A stretch of DNA of 64,000 nucleotides, from NCBI GenBank assembly GCA_032252755.1, contig JAVUPY010000059.1, positions 1-64,000 on the forward strand. Reading direction: 5' to 3'. This stretch comes from Terriglobia bacterium. GTDB taxonomy: Bacteria; Acidobacteriota; Terriglobia; Terriglobales; Acidobacteriaceae. A program made the translations under genes and the position numbers. Positions 16,286 to 25,513 of this stretch are shown in pieces. How positions within the stretch are numbered: position 1 is the first letter of the stretch; the number at the start of each line of letters is the position of its first letter. Below the pieces are notes generated by a model, which saw nothing but the letters and a program-made list of their open reading frames with translations, did no database searches and was not told where the DNA came from.

Positions 16286-17167
16286 TTACAGTCCTGTTTC
16301 TATTCGCGATCTGGGATCCAAATAATCCCTCAGCGCATCGCCAATGAAGTTGAACGACAGCACCGCGAGCATCACCGCGATAGCCGGAAAGATGACCAGG
16401 TGCGGCGCGCTGAAAAGGTACGAGCGGCCGTCGTTCAGCATCGACCCCCAACTCGCCGTCGGGGGCGGCACACCCAGCCCCAGGAAGCTCATGGTTGCCT
16501 CCGCGAGCACAGCTCCGGCCATGCCGATCGCGCCTTGCACGATTACCGGTTGCATGATGTTCGGCAGGATGTGTCGCGTAACGATGCGCCAATCGCTCGC
16601 CCCAAGTGCCCGCGCGGCCTCGACATACTCTTTTTCTCGGGCCGCCAACACCTGCGCGCGTACCAGTCGCGCATAGCCCACCCACCCACCAATAATCAGC
16701 GCGAGAATCAGGTTGATCAGACCCGGACCGAGGAATGCCACAAACGCGATCGCCAGCAGGATTCCCGGAAACGACAGGAATGCGTTCATCACGATGACAT
16801 TAACGACCTTGTCGGTATAGCCGCCGTAATACCCTGCCAGCGATCCGATGATCGTTCCCAGCAGCAGCGACCCTGTTACTACGCTGACGCCGACCAGCAT
16901 TGAAATACGCGCGCCGTATATCACCCGCGAAAGGATGTCCCGCCCCAACTCGTCTGTCCCGAACCAGTGATGTGCCGAGGGAGGCTGCAATCGCATCGGC
17001 AGATCGATATGCGCCGGATCCTGCGGCGCAATCCACGGCGCGAAAATCGCAAACACCACGAAGACGCACACCAGCACGAGCCCCGCCGTCGCCAGCGGAT
17101 TGCGCCGCAGCACCTGCACCGTCGGCGCCTGCGCCACGCTCGTAGCCGTCATTGCCGGACTAGCCAT
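16286..17167 (-). CDS. ABC transporter permease, DppC/OppC type
   Basis: This 293-residue inner-membrane permease belongs to the peptide/nickel importer family. The N-terminal anchor NPLATAGLVLVCVFVVFAIF is followed by the OppC-specific GTDELGRDILSRVIYGARIS and the EAA loop EAARALGASDWRIVTRHILP that contacts the ATPase. It pairs with the DppB-type gene at 17269. No ATPase or solute-binding protein is in the window, so the substrate (peptide, nickel, other) cannot be assigned. Confidence 0.93.
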   Translation of the reverse strand: MASPAMTATSVAQAPTVQVLRRNPLATAGLVLVCVFVVFAIFAPWIAPQDPAHIDLPMRLQPPSAHHWFGTDELGRDILSRVIYGARISMLVGVSVVTGSLLLGTIIGSLAGYYGGYTDKVVNVIVMNAFLSFPGILLAIAFVAFLGPGLINLILALIIGGWVGYARLVRAQVLAAREKEYVEAARALGASDWRIVTRHILPNIMQPVIVQGAIGMAGAVLAEATMSFLGLGVPPPTASWGSMLNDGRSYLFSAPHLVIFPAIAVMLAVLSFNFIGDALRDYLDPRSRIETGL

Positions 17168-17175
17168 TTTCAGGT

Positions 17176-17275
17176 TCTAGGTACGAGGTTCGAGGTACGA
17201 GAAAAAGCGATTGGAATCGAAAAAGCTCCGCCTTCGTACCTCGAACCTGGCACTTTGTACCTCGCACCTCACTGC
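17176..17275. repeat. Intergenic hairpin repeat, family D (GTACGAGG)
   Basis: The left arm GGTACGAGGTTCGAGGTACG and the right arm CGTACCTCGAACCTGG with TTGTACCTCGCACCTC flank about 30 bases. It separates the two permease genes and could form a long hairpin within their transcript. Related elements lie at 6834, 25443 and, more loosely, 37969 and 50128. Confidence 0.75.
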
Positions 17276-18192
17276 CTTATCCTCGGATTCAGCACCGAGT
17301 ACATCAAATCCGTCATAAAATTCACGGCCACATACGTCAGCCCGATAAACAGAATGCAGCCTTCTACCAGGAAGTAATCGCGACTGGAAATTGCCGAGAT
17401 CGTCATCCGTCCAATACCCGGCCAACTGAAAATCGTTTCCGTGACGATTGCTCCCGCCAGTAGCGCACCGAACTGGAGGCCTAGCACGGTAACAATCGGA
17501 ATCATGGCGTTGCGCAGCGCGTGCCTGTAGACGACCACGTTCTCCGAAAGTCCTTTAGCGCGCGCAGTGCGAATGTAATCCTGGCCGAGTTCTTCCAGCA
17601 TTGAGGTGCGTACCATGCGCGTCAGGATAGCCGCCAGCGCCCCGCCCATCGTGATCGCGGGGAGAACGAGATGTTCCAGTGAACCGCTGCCCGAAACCGG
17701 CAGCCACCCCAACTTGATCGCGAAAAACAAGATAAGGATCGGCCCCAGAGCGAAGTTCGGGAACGAAAGGCCGAGCAGGCTGACAAAACTCAGTGTTCGA
17801 TCTTCCCATGTATTCCGTCGCAGCGCGGAGCGTACTCCCGCCGGAATCGAAATCACAATCGCCACGAGCAGCGCCGCCAATGTCAGTTGGATGGTCGCCG
17901 GATAAGCCTGCAGGATGATCTTCGTTACGCTCTGGTTGAACCGTATCGACGTCCCGAGGTTCCCATGCAGAACGCCCACCCAGTAATGCACGTACTGCTG
18001 CCCCAGCGGAACATCCAGCCCGTACGCGTGCCGCGCCGCCTGTAAATCCGCCGCCGACACATTTTCCCCGAGCATCTGCAGGATGGGATCGCCGGGCACG
18101 AGATGAATGAGAAAGAACACCACACTCACGACCAGCCAGATGACCGGGATCATGTACAGCAGTCGGGATGCAATGCGGCGGAGGAGAAGCAT
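17269..18192 (-). CDS. ABC transporter permease, DppB/OppB type
   Basis: The 307-residue membrane protein opens MLLLRRIASRLLYMIPVIWL and has FFLIHLVPGDPILQMLG, the usual DppB N-terminus. The EAA loop is DYIRTARAKGLSENVVVYRHALRNAMIPI, and the end SVLNPRIR is standard. It is transcribed just before the DppC-type gene and presumably forms a heterodimeric channel with it. Confidence 0.94.
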   Translation of the reverse strand: MLLLRRIASRLLYMIPVIWLVVSVVFFLIHLVPGDPILQMLGENVSAADLQAARHAYGLDVPLGQQYVHYWVGVLHGNLGTSIRFNQSVTKIILQAYPATIQLTLAALLVAIVISIPAGVRSALRRNTWEDRTLSFVSLLGLSFPNFALGPILILFFAIKLGWLPVSGSGSLEHLVLPAITMGGALAAILTRMVRTSMLEELGQDYIRTARAKGLSENVVVYRHALRNAMIPIVTVLGLQFGALLAGAIVTETIFSWPGIGRMTISAISSRDYFLVEGCILFIGLTYVAVNFMTDLMYSVLNPRIRQ

Positions 18193-18613
18193 TCAGCAGT
18201 CAGCGCTCGGCGTTGAAGGCCATTTCAGTTTGCCTGGAAAGGCACGGTCTCACCCATGGCGTCGAAAAAAGATCGATGCAGTGGCTTAGACCGTTGTTTC
18301 TCCCGACCTATCCGGCGATTTATAAGATGGACCTTCAGCATTCACGCTGTTGTCAGTTCTACATCAGTTCCGGGGAAAATCGGAGAGCTTGTTTTGATAA
18401 CAGTTTGAAAGTACCGCCCACAAAGGATTCAAATTCAAAAATATCAGAGAGCTAATGCTTTCAGCATCTTAGCAATCGGGCGGTGAACATCTGGCGCGCG
18501 TCGTTGCGATTCGGGCCAGACGGGCTTTCCGAAAATGGACTGTTCTGGCACTCGTGCTTCGATAACACGGCGTAAACGCTCGAATCTTGTGCTATGGACG
18601 GCGTGCTGCGACC
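18193..18613. other. Gene-free spacer upstream of dppB-type gene
   Basis: About 420 bases with no supported gene. A 74-residue minus frame here has no Shine-Dalgarno site and overlaps the end of the TauE gene. No tRNA or repeat family was seen. Confidence 0.4.
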
Positions 18614-19357
18614 TCAGTGGTGGATCAGGAAGAATAGGCCGAGGAAGGTAAGCACCATGCCATACCACCGTTCCAACCGGGCGGCGCGGGTTCTGACTGC
18701 GAGGGCGGCACCGGCGTATGCAAACGGAATGCTCCCGAGGGCGACCAGTCCTGCAACGCTCCAGGAGATGTGTCCAAGGTACCAGTGGACGGCAGTACCG
18801 GGGATGGACAGGGCGGCGGAGACAAGTAGCGAACAGGCAAAAGCGGTTTTCAGAGGAAGTTTGAGGACGCGGTTGTAAAGCGGCGCAAGGAGCAATCCGC
18901 CGGAGTTGGCGAGCAGTCCGGAGATAAACCCGACGAAGATGGCGATGGTTGCAGTGGTGAACCGACGATGAGAAATGCCGTTATTCACGTCGGTTTTCAG
19001 GCGGAAGAAAAAAGAAATTCCGAAAACGAGGATGAGAATTGCGGTGAGAATGAGCAGAGGTTCTTCGCCGGTTTTCTGAGACAGAAATGCGCCGACGATT
19101 GTAGCGGGTACCCCGACGAGCACGCCCCAGGTGACGATTTCCCAATCGACAAATTGTCTGCGCATGTACGCGATGGCAGCGATCAGCGTGGAGGGAAGAG
19201 TCGCCGGAAGAGGCGAAGCGACAGCGGTGTAACCGGGCAGCCCGATCCACTTCAAGAGTGGAGTGGCGACGGCACTTCCGCCTTTACCGAAGAGTCCGCC
19301 AAGAAAACCGATGAGAACACCAACGGCGAAGGTGGCGCCGTGCTGTGGAATGAGCAT
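18614..19357 (-). CDS. TauE/SafE family sulfite/organosulfonate exporter-like protein
   Basis: The 247-residue membrane protein has about eight hydrophobic segments arranged as a pseudo-repeat. GVLIGFLGGLFGKGGSAVAT and GFISGLLANSGGLLLAPLYN are the two diagnostic motifs of the TauE/SafE fold. Members are linked to export of sulfite, sulfonates or related anions, but most lack a proven substrate. It stands alone here. Confidence 0.88.
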   Translation of the reverse strand: MLIPQHGATFAVGVLIGFLGGLFGKGGSAVATPLLKWIGLPGYTAVASPLPATLPSTLIAAIAYMRRQFVDWEIVTWGVLVGVPATIVGAFLSQKTGEEPLLILTAILILVFGISFFFRLKTDVNNGISHRRFTTATIAIFVGFISGLLANSGGLLLAPLYNRVLKLPLKTAFACSLLVSAALSIPGTAVHWYLGHISWSVAGLVALGSIPFAYAGAALAVRTRAARLERWYGMVLTFLGLFFLIHH

Positions 19358-19502
19358 TCGGGCTGGTCGATCCTTAAGCTTGCAGCAGAAGTAGAGTAAC
19401 AGAAGGAAACGGGATATTTGATGCGCGAAGGTGGTTAGACGGTGCGGTCGCTAATTAAGTATCTCGTCTGAAGTAATCTGGATTCACATCCCTAGCTGGC
19501 GA

Positions 19503-19892
19503 CTAACGCGGTTCTGCAAAGATCAGGTAAAAGACCAGTGCGACTCCGAACATGGTGGTGGCGACGGAGACGAGCAGGATCAGTTTGCCGGAGCTTGCGA
19601 AGGTGCCGTGCGTGAGTCTGTGCTCGATTCGTTTATAGCGTGCGAGCGCGGCGATCATCAGTATGACGCCGAGGAGAATGGCGCCGCAGCCGAACCAAAG
19701 TGACATTCCGGTTGTCTTGATGTCGCTGCCTTGGACGGCGCCGAACTGGCGGAGCGCAAGGCCGAAGCGTGCCAGGGCGAATCCGAAGACAATGACGCCA
19801 ATGGCTGTGCGAACCCAGGCGAGAAACGTACGCTCGTTTGCGAGATGGTCACGAGCACTTTGTGTGGATTCTGCCGGTGGCGATGCGGACAA
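19503..19892 (-). CDS. DUF202 (YidH-type) membrane protein
   Basis: The 129-residue product is read from a TTG at 19892, preceded by GAGAGAGAGG; the longer upstream frame has no better start. It carries the DUF202 signature DHLANERTFLAWVRTAIGVI and three helices (IGVIVFGFALARFGLAL, LWFGCGAILLGVILMIAALA, LILLVSVATTMFGVALVFYL). The family is widespread and of unknown function. Confidence 0.85.
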   Translation of the reverse strand: MSASPPAESTQSARDHLANERTFLAWVRTAIGVIVFGFALARFGLALRQFGAVQGSDIKTTGMSLWFGCGAILLGVILMIAALARYKRIEHRLTHGTFASSGKLILLVSVATTMFGVALVFYLIFAEPR

Positions 19893-20119
19893 GGTACCTC
19901 TCTCTCCAGCAAAACGTTCGCGAATATACGAAACCGAGAATGAACGGAACGTTGCATGGAGGGGCCACGAAAGAGAGTCACACGATTGAGCTCTTGGGTT
20001 CGCGCGTAAACGTACGCCAGGGATTCGTTGGTGAATTTTCCCGGGCGGAAAAGGTCCTTCGACGCACATGTAATCGCTGCGCGATCACCTGCTGCGTTCA
20101 GGAGGACAGTCTTGAGTTG

Positions 20120-20971
20120 TTATTCGCCGTTAGCGGCCGGGACTGCAGCGCCGTTGGGTTCCCACTGCGGCTGTTCGAAGACGACGCCGACGTCGCTGCC
20201 CTTTGTGGCTTGCAGGAGTTGGGCGGCATAGGCACGGTTGGCGACGATTTCGAGGTAGCCCATGCTGCCCCAGACGGCGAAAATTTCTCCGGCGGCGCCT
20301 TCGGCGAAGGTGTTGCGCACGCGTTTCACCTCGCCGCGGCCGATCATGATTTTGAAGTCTGGTGGAAGCTCCTGCGTCAGTTGCGGCAGGTCTTCCTGGC
20401 GGATGTTGGTGACGAGGTTGCCGAACTTATCGACCTTGAGGATGACGCCTTTCAGGGTGCGGTCGTTGATTCGTTTGACCTTGGGCGACGCGAAGCGGAC
20501 ATAATCGGTGATTTCGTCGCCGAACTTGGCGGCTTCGACACCTTTGCTGAGCCAGCCGGCGGTGGCGGCGAAGACGTCGCGGCCATGGAAGGTGCGGCTG
20601 GTGGGCTGCAAGAAATAGTGCTCGGCGGTGATGTGGCGCACGGAGATGCGTTCTTCGCGCTCGTAGACGAGGGAGAGCACGCCGTTGTCAGGCGCGATGA
20701 ACATGTGTTTTTCAGTGGTGACGAGAATGGGGCGGCGGGCGGTGCCGACGCCGGGATCGACGATGACCATGTGAATGGAGTTCGCCGGGAAGTAACGATA
20801 CGCGTGCGCGATGGTCAACGCACCGTCAAGAACGTCAAACGACTGCACCGAGTTGCAGATGTCGTGGATCTGCGCGTGGGGGTTGATGGTGAGGATAACT
20901 CCACGCATCGTTCCCACGAAATGATCGCTGGTGCCGAAGTCGGTGGTGAAGGTGACAAGGCGTTGGGACAA
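20120..20971 (-). CDS. SAM hydroxide adenosyltransferase (DUF62 / fluorinase fold)
   Basis: This 283-residue protein belongs to the DUF62 family, which splits S-adenosylmethionine into adenosine and methionine using hydroxide and shares its fold with fluorinase and chlorinase. The TTG start at 20971, behind CCGGAGAAAG, gives MSQRLVTFTTDFGTSDHFVG. HMVIVDPGVGTARRPILV, FIAPDNGVLS, FHGRDVFAATAGWLS and VDKFGNLVTNI are family motifs. The short 23-residue insertion of true fluorinase is not evident, so halogenation is unlikely. Confidence 0.88.
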   Translation of the reverse strand: MSQRLVTFTTDFGTSDHFVGTMRGVILTINPHAQIHDICNSVQSFDVLDGALTIAHAYRYFPANSIHMVIVDPGVGTARRPILVTTEKHMFIAPDNGVLSLVYEREERISVRHITAEHYFLQPTSRTFHGRDVFAATAGWLSKGVEAAKFGDEITDYVRFASPKVKRINDRTLKGVILKVDKFGNLVTNIRQEDLPQLTQELPPDFKIMIGRGEVKRVRNTFAEGAAGEIFAVWGSMGYLEIVANRAYAAQLLQATKGSDVGVVFEQPQWEPNGAAVPAANGE

Positions 20972-21077
20972 AACTTTCTCCGGAGTTAGGGGATGAGGGG
21001 AAGGTATCGCGGGGAGAAAGGGGAGTCAAGTTACGAACGAACCGAAGAACTTGAAGAGCGGGAGAACCGGACTAATC

Positions 21078-21116
21078 GAGCCATCAGGTCATCGTGCCAT
21101 CGAAAAACAAATGGCA
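21078..21116. repeat. Intergenic repeat, family C
   Basis: Sequence GAGCCATCAGGTCATCGTGC followed by CATCGAAAAACAAATGGCAC is a degenerate member of the GGCACGATGG family, placed just downstream of a family A palindrome position. Confidence 0.5.
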
Positions 21117-21141
21117 CTTCGCACCGTCGCAGGACAGGAAA

Positions 21142-21184
21142 GCCCCACCCTTCGCGCAAAACGCGCGCGAAGAATGGGGCACCC
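21142..21184. repeat. Intergenic palindrome, family A
   Basis: GCCCCACCCTTCGCGC and GCGCGCGAAGAATGGGGC form an inverted repeat right after the stop of the DUF4097 gene (minus strand). It is the mirror orientation of the copy at 6716. Confidence 0.75.
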
Positions 21185-21188
21185 ACTG

Positions 21189-22115
21189 TTATCGCAGCTC
21201 GATATTGCCGGAGCTGGTATGGAGTTCGACGAGCGGGCCGCCGCCGTTTACTTTGCCGCGCATGCGGTGTTTATCCGTAGTGCCGCCGTTCATGGTGATT
21301 TGGCGGTTGATGCGGAGGTCGCCCGAGCCAGTCTGGGCGGCGAGGTCGAAGCGCGCCGTCTGGGGCAGCTGAATTCGGACGTCCCCGGAGCCGGTTTCCA
21401 TGTTCCAGTCAGATGTGACGTCGCCGTCAGCAGTAACGTTGCCGCTGCCAGTGTGAATGCGCAGGCCGCCCTTCACGTTGCGGGCGGTCACGTCGCCCGA
21501 GCCGGTGCCGAGACGGACGGTGCCGGGACCGGTCATCGCCAGCGTGATGTTGCCGCTTCCGGTCTGGCCACTCACGTTGCCGTCGATGCCTTCGAGGATG
21601 ACGTCGCCGCTACCGGTGTTGGCGCGGACGTCGCCGTCATTCTGCGAGACCTTCACGTTGCCGGAGCCGGTGCTGACGGTGAGCATCGACTTGAGGCTCT
21701 CGATCATTACGTCGCCGGAGCCGGAACTAGCTTTGAGCGTGGTCTCGTGCGGCACCCAGACTTCAAAGTCGATGGAGATGTTGCGGCGAAGGTCAGGGTC
21801 GTCGATGCGGCCGATATGGACGATGTTGCCGGTCTGCTGGATGGGCGGATTGGCCTCGATGCGCTTTACGCGGTCCATCACGTCGCTGACGCCGAACAAC
21901 CAGCTGTGGTTGGCGTGAATGTGTCCGACGACGCGGATAGAAGCATTGTCGCCCTGGTGGACGGAGATGTTGCCGGAGCCGGTGGAGACATCGACCTGAG
22001 GAATGCCGGTGACTTTGAGCGTACGCTCGAAACGGCCCTCTTCGCTGGCGAAGGCCAGAGTGGTGAGGAGGAAAAATGCGGCGAGCGCAGGGAGAAGGAG
22101 ATGCTTGTTTCGCAT
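21189..22115 (-). CDS. DUF4097 family secreted beta-repeat protein
   Basis: The 308-residue protein has a signal peptide, MRNKHLLLPALAAFFLLTTL ending near AFAS. The mature part consists of about ten short beta repeats with the recurring TGSGNITVH / GSGDVxxxx pattern, as in DUF4097 putative adhesin-like beta-helices. It is exported, with no enzymatic motif. The strongly periodic DNA (GTxGCCGGAGCCGGT-like units) comes from this coding repeat. It lies downstream of the MacA-like gene across a mosaic repeat region. Confidence 0.85.
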   Translation of the reverse strand: MRNKHLLLPALAAFFLLTTLAFASEEGRFERTLKVTGIPQVDVSTGSGNISVHQGDNASIRVVGHIHANHSWLFGVSDVMDRVKRIEANPPIQQTGNIVHIGRIDDPDLRRNISIDFEVWVPHETTLKASSGSGDVMIESLKSMLTVSTGSGNVKVSQNDGDVRANTGSGDVILEGIDGNVSGQTGSGNITLAMTGPGTVRLGTGSGDVTARNVKGGLRIHTGSGNVTADGDVTSDWNMETGSGDVRIQLPQTARFDLAAQTGSGDLRINRQITMNGGTTDKHRMRGKVNGGGPLVELHTSSGNIELR

Positions 22116-22361
22116 GTCGAAAAACCTCAGGGGCTAAAGCCCCAACTTTCCGATGTTTTAATTGCAGGCCAAAAAGCCTGCGCCACCCAGATCTGCATCT
22201 GGAACCGGTACGGCTGAAGCCGTGCCTCTTCAACGCGAATCAGTGAGCGGCGCGACTGAAGTCGACCCTGATACAACCACAGCCGACTTAAGCGCGGCCT
22301 GATACGAACCCACATCTGCCAACCGCGGCAGATGTGGGGCACGGGGACCTTGCGACATTAA
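22116..22361. repeat. Mosaic of short palindromes with a family B copy
   Basis: The 246-base spacer is a run of small inverted repeats: GGGGCTAAAGCCCC, GCAGGCCAAAAAGCCTGC, CAGATCTGCATCTG, CGGCTGAAGCCG, CGACTGAAGTCG, and a family B hairpin CCCACATCTGC/GCAGATGTGGGG at 22309-22339. Almost every base belongs to one of them. No gene is present. Confidence 0.75.
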
Positions 22362-23570
22362 CTACTGGAGAACCACCTGCTGGCCTTCTTTCAGGCCGGC
22401 GAGGATTTCGGTTTTCGCGCCGTTCGAGATTCCGACCTGGACCGCGACTTTATCTTTGCCGTCCTTGCCCTTCGGGTCGGGGACTTCGACGGAGGCTTTC
22501 TTGTCGCGGTCGTAGATGATCGCGCCTTCGGGGACCATCAGCACGTTCTTGTGCTCTTCGAGGATGATCTCGGCGTTGGCGGTCATTGCGGCCTTCAGTT
22601 CGCCGCCGGGATTGTTGATCGAGACGCGAACTTCGAACGTGGTTACGTTATCTTTCTCGACGCCCATGGGCGAGATCTTCGTGACCTTGCCGTAGAAGGT
22701 TTTGTCCTTGAAGGACTCGACCTTGATGCGCGCGGGCTGTCCGAGATAGACCTTGCCGATGTCGCTCTCGTCGACCTTGCCTTTTACGTAGACCTCGTTG
22801 GTGTCGCCGAGGGTCATGACGAGGGTGGCGGAGGAGCCGAGGACCAGAATGGAGCTGACAGCGTCACCGACCTCGACGTCACGTGAGAGGACGATTCCGT
22901 CGATGGGGGCGACGATGGTCGTGTAGCTCAACTGCTCGCGAAGCTGGGCGAGGTTGGCGCGCTGGCGCTGCACGTCGGCGGAGGCCTGCGCGACCTTGGC
23001 CTTATTCACGGCTAGCAAGGCTCGAGCAACGTTTTGTTTGTTGACGGCGAGGTCGTATGCCTTCTGAGCGTTGTCGAGATCGGCCTGGCTGACAACGCCG
23101 TCCTTTGCCATCTGCACCGCACGTTCATAGGCGCGCTTCAGCATCGGGATATCGGGGCCTTCGGCGTCAACCTGGGAACGCTTGAGTTCGGCTTGCGCGG
23201 CGGTCAGGTTGGCCTCCGAGGACTGCAGTTGGGCTTCGCTGGCGCGAACGTTCGCTTCGATCTCTTCACGGTCGAGTTCGGCGAGGATCTGGCCGGCTTT
23301 TACCTTGTCGCCGGCGTCGACGTAGAGCTTCTTGACGATGCCGCTGGCCTTGGACTTGATTTCGACCTTGGTGATGGGCTCGACTTTGCCGGTAGCGACG
23401 ACGCTCTTGGCGAGGTCGCCCTTTTCAACCTTGGCGAGCTTGCTGGGCTCGATCTTGGTGCCGCCGCTCTTGGCGGCAACGAGAACTCCAGCCAGGACAA
23501 CAACCAATACGAGTGCGCCGCCAATGATCCACCACTTACGCGTCTTCTTCTTTCCGTTTCCGTTCGCCAC
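22362..23570 (-). CDS. HlyD/MacA-type periplasmic adaptor protein
   Basis: The GTG at 23570, behind TTGAGGAGA, starts a 402-residue membrane-fusion protein. One N-terminal helix WWIIGGALVLVVVLAGVLVA anchors it. A lipoyl half (KVEIKSKASGIVKKLYVDAGDKVKAGQILAELD) and its partner (YTTIVAPIDGIVLSRDVEVG) flank a long coiled-coil hairpin at about 110-215, followed by beta-barrel domains. This is the MacA/RND adaptor layout. MacB-type ABC and TolC partners are not in the window. Confidence 0.9.
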   Translation of the reverse strand: MANGNGKKKTRKWWIIGGALVLVVVLAGVLVAAKSGGTKIEPSKLAKVEKGDLAKSVVATGKVEPITKVEIKSKASGIVKKLYVDAGDKVKAGQILAELDREEIEANVRASEAQLQSSEANLTAAQAELKRSQVDAEGPDIPMLKRAYERAVQMAKDGVVSQADLDNAQKAYDLAVNKQNVARALLAVNKAKVAQASADVQRQRANLAQLREQLSYTTIVAPIDGIVLSRDVEVGDAVSSILVLGSSATLVMTLGDTNEVYVKGKVDESDIGKVYLGQPARIKVESFKDKTFYGKVTKISPMGVEKDNVTTFEVRVSINNPGGELKAAMTANAEIILEEHKNVLMVPEGAIIYDRDKKASVEVPDPKGKDGKDKVAVQVGISNGAKTEILAGLKEGQQVVLQ

Positions 23571-23817
23571 GGCTGTTCTCCTCAACTGAACCGGGCCTGC
23601 TGGGCCCTATCACTCTTTACGCAAGTACCTGTCGGCTGGTTCCGTTATTCGGTGGAAAATCTTGTGCGAGCATTTACGCACATTGCCTTAGACCGGGGGC
23701 GAGGGAAAAGGAAAGCAGGGCGCGTAGATGTAGGGCACGGGGGAAAAGACGGAAGGAATATGTGGGAATCGGGATTGCGGGATACGGAGTTGCGACATCC
23801 TGTAGAATTTTCGCAGC

Positions 23818-25173
23818 ATGGTTATGTATGTGCTGCTCCGGCTGATTGCCGTCATTCTGCTGGTGGCGCTGAATGCGTTCTTTGTGGCGGCGGAATTTGC
23901 GCTGGTCAGCGTTCGTTCGACGCGGATTGAGCAGTTGATTGCGGCCAAGCGGATCGGCGCAAGAACGGTCCAGAGACTCCACAACAATCTGGATTCCGTT
24001 CTCAATGGGGTACAGTTCGGAATCACCATAGCCAGCCTGGCTCTTGGCTGGGTGGGTGAAGCTGCTCTGGCTCACGTGCTGGAACCGGGGCTGCAGGGTA
24101 TTCCTTACGCTGGCCTTTATGCGCATGGAATCGCGATTTTCGTCGCCTTTGGATCGATAACCTACCTTCACGTCATCCTGGGAGAGGTTGTTCCCAAGTC
24201 CATAGCCCTCCAAAAAGCTGAAAGGGTTGCGCTGACGGTAGCGGGGCCGATGGACGTGTTCATGACTATCGCGAGCCCGGCGTTGGCGATCATGAACCGG
24301 TCATCGCATCTTGTGTTGCGGCTGTTTGGCACACGCGAGGTGCGAGAGGGCGGGGTACACTCGGCGGAAGAACTGAAACTGATTGTTACCGCAAGCGGCC
24401 GCACAGGCGCGATTCCAAAGCTGCAGGAAGACATGATGCTGCACGCGCTGGACATGGAAACCATAACGGTGCGGGAAATCATGGTGCCTCGGCCGGACAT
24501 TTTTTCTCTGCCCGGCGACATGACCCTGGATGAGGCCTATCAGCGCGTCGTCGACGAACAGCATTCGCGGGTGCCGGTGTACGACCCGGAGCGAGGGCCG
24601 GAGCACATCATCGGCGTACTGTATGCGAAAGACCTGATGCGGTGGATGCAGCGGCAGGTCATTCAGCACGAGACGGGAATAACACCGACGACGAGCCTGC
24701 GGGTGCGGCACATCATGCGCGAGGTCCTGGTGGTCCCGGAGACGAAAACGTTGCCGGATGTGCTGGGTGAGTTCAAGCGGAGGAAGCGGCACCTGGCTGT
24801 GGTGGTCGATGAGTTCGGGTCGACGGCTGGTGTAGTGACCGTTGAAGATGTACTCGAACAACTGGTGGGCGAGATCGAGGACGAGTTCGATACGGCACCG
24901 GAGGTGTTGCGGCCGGGAGCGACGGCAATGGTTCTCGACGGAGCAACGAATATTCGGGACCTCGAAAGCCAACACCAGTTGCGACTGCCGCGCGACGAAG
25001 GGTTCGAGACTCTGGCGGGATTCGTGCTGTCACGTCTGCAAAGGATTCCGAATCCGGGAGACAAATTGGAATACGAGGGACGGCGATACACGGTGCTTGA
25101 TATGCAGGGGCATCGGATTGGGAACGTGAAGATCGAGCAAGTAGAGAAGGAGCCCGTGGCGCTTAGCCAATAG
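23818..25173 (+). CDS. CNNM/CorC-type transporter with CBS pair (hemolysin C family)
   Basis: The 451-residue protein has an N-terminal CNNM (DUF21) membrane domain (MYVLLRLIAVILLVALNAFF to about residue 200), then two CBS domains (VREIMVPRPDIFSLPGD to VEDVLEQLVGEIEDEFD) and a C-terminal CorC/HlyC domain. Relatives act in magnesium or cobalt efflux and homeostasis; the hemolysin label is historical. A second, shorter paralogue lies at 39003. It is monocistronic, facing a small minus gene. Confidence 0.92.
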   Translation: MVMYVLLRLIAVILLVALNAFFVAAEFALVSVRSTRIEQLIAAKRIGARTVQRLHNNLDSVLNGVQFGITIASLALGWVGEAALAHVLEPGLQGIPYAGLYAHGIAIFVAFGSITYLHVILGEVVPKSIALQKAERVALTVAGPMDVFMTIASPALAIMNRSSHLVLRLFGTREVREGGVHSAEELKLIVTASGRTGAIPKLQEDMMLHALDMETITVREIMVPRPDIFSLPGDMTLDEAYQRVVDEQHSRVPVYDPERGPEHIIGVLYAKDLMRWMQRQVIQHETGITPTTSLRVRHIMREVLVVPETKTLPDVLGEFKRRKRHLAVVVDEFGSTAGVVTVEDVLEQLVGEIEDEFDTAPEVLRPGATAMVLDGATNIRDLESQHQLRLPRDEGFETLAGFVLSRLQRIPNPGDKLEYEGRRYTVLDMQGHRIGNVKIEQVEKEPVALSQ

Positions 25174-25192
25174 CGACATCGCGGGTACCTTC

Positions 25193-25429
25193 TTACCAGG
25201 GATTCTTCGGCTTCACCCTCGCGTACTGTTCCATATCAGCAGTCCAGTGAAGGAACCGCAGCAGCGGAATCTTCTCGCGCCACAGGAAGGAAACGAACTC
25301 CAGGAATCCAACCTTATGCATTTTCACTCCCGTGTAGGTCTCCAGGCGCCAGCGCAGGTATGGACTCCGCCATGGCGCGAGGTGATGCCCGCGAGTAGCG
25401 TTCCACAGGAACCGGAAGGTGTAGCGCAT
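25193..25429 (-). CDS. Small conserved-looking basic/aromatic protein, unknown
   Basis: This 78-residue frame (MRYTFRFLWNATRGHHLAPW ... ARVKPKNPW) is rich in Trp, Arg and Phe. Its codon use matches neighbouring genes and it ends 19 bases after the CorC-like stop. It shares its strand with pilR but a family D hairpin separates them. I believe similar short proteins occur in other acidobacteria but cannot name a family. Confidence 0.6.
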   Translation of the reverse strand: MRYTFRFLWNATRGHHLAPWRSPYLRWRLETYTGVKMHKVGFLEFVSFLWREKIPLLRFLHWTADMEQYARVKPKNPW

Positions 25430-25442
25430 GAGGAAAGTATAA

Positions 25443-25507
25443 GGTACGAGGTGCGAGGTACGAGGCGAATACTGCTCAGGCTGATCCTCGCACCTCGAAC
25501 AGGTACC
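25443..25507. repeat. Intergenic hairpin repeat, family D
   Basis: GGTACGAGGTGCGAGGTACG and CCTCGCACCTCGAACAGG with a final GGTACC form a long imperfect stem-loop between pilR and the 78-residue gene. It could serve as a transcription end for the pil run although it lacks a T-run. Confidence 0.75.
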
Positions 25508-25513
25508 TAAAGC

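Noticed and set aside
18444-18668. 74-residue minus frame in the 18.2-18.6 kb spacer
   Set aside because: No ribosome site, overlaps the TauE gene end and shows no family pattern.
20120-20971. Possible fluorinase or chlorinase
   Set aside because: The family motifs fit the common SAM-hydroxide enzymes and no fluorinase-specific insertion is seen.
21189-22115. Regular DNA repeats that could suggest a CRISPR array or minisatellite
   Set aside because: The period follows the protein repeat TGSGN/GSGDV of a DUF4097 gene; units are not identical and there are no spacers.
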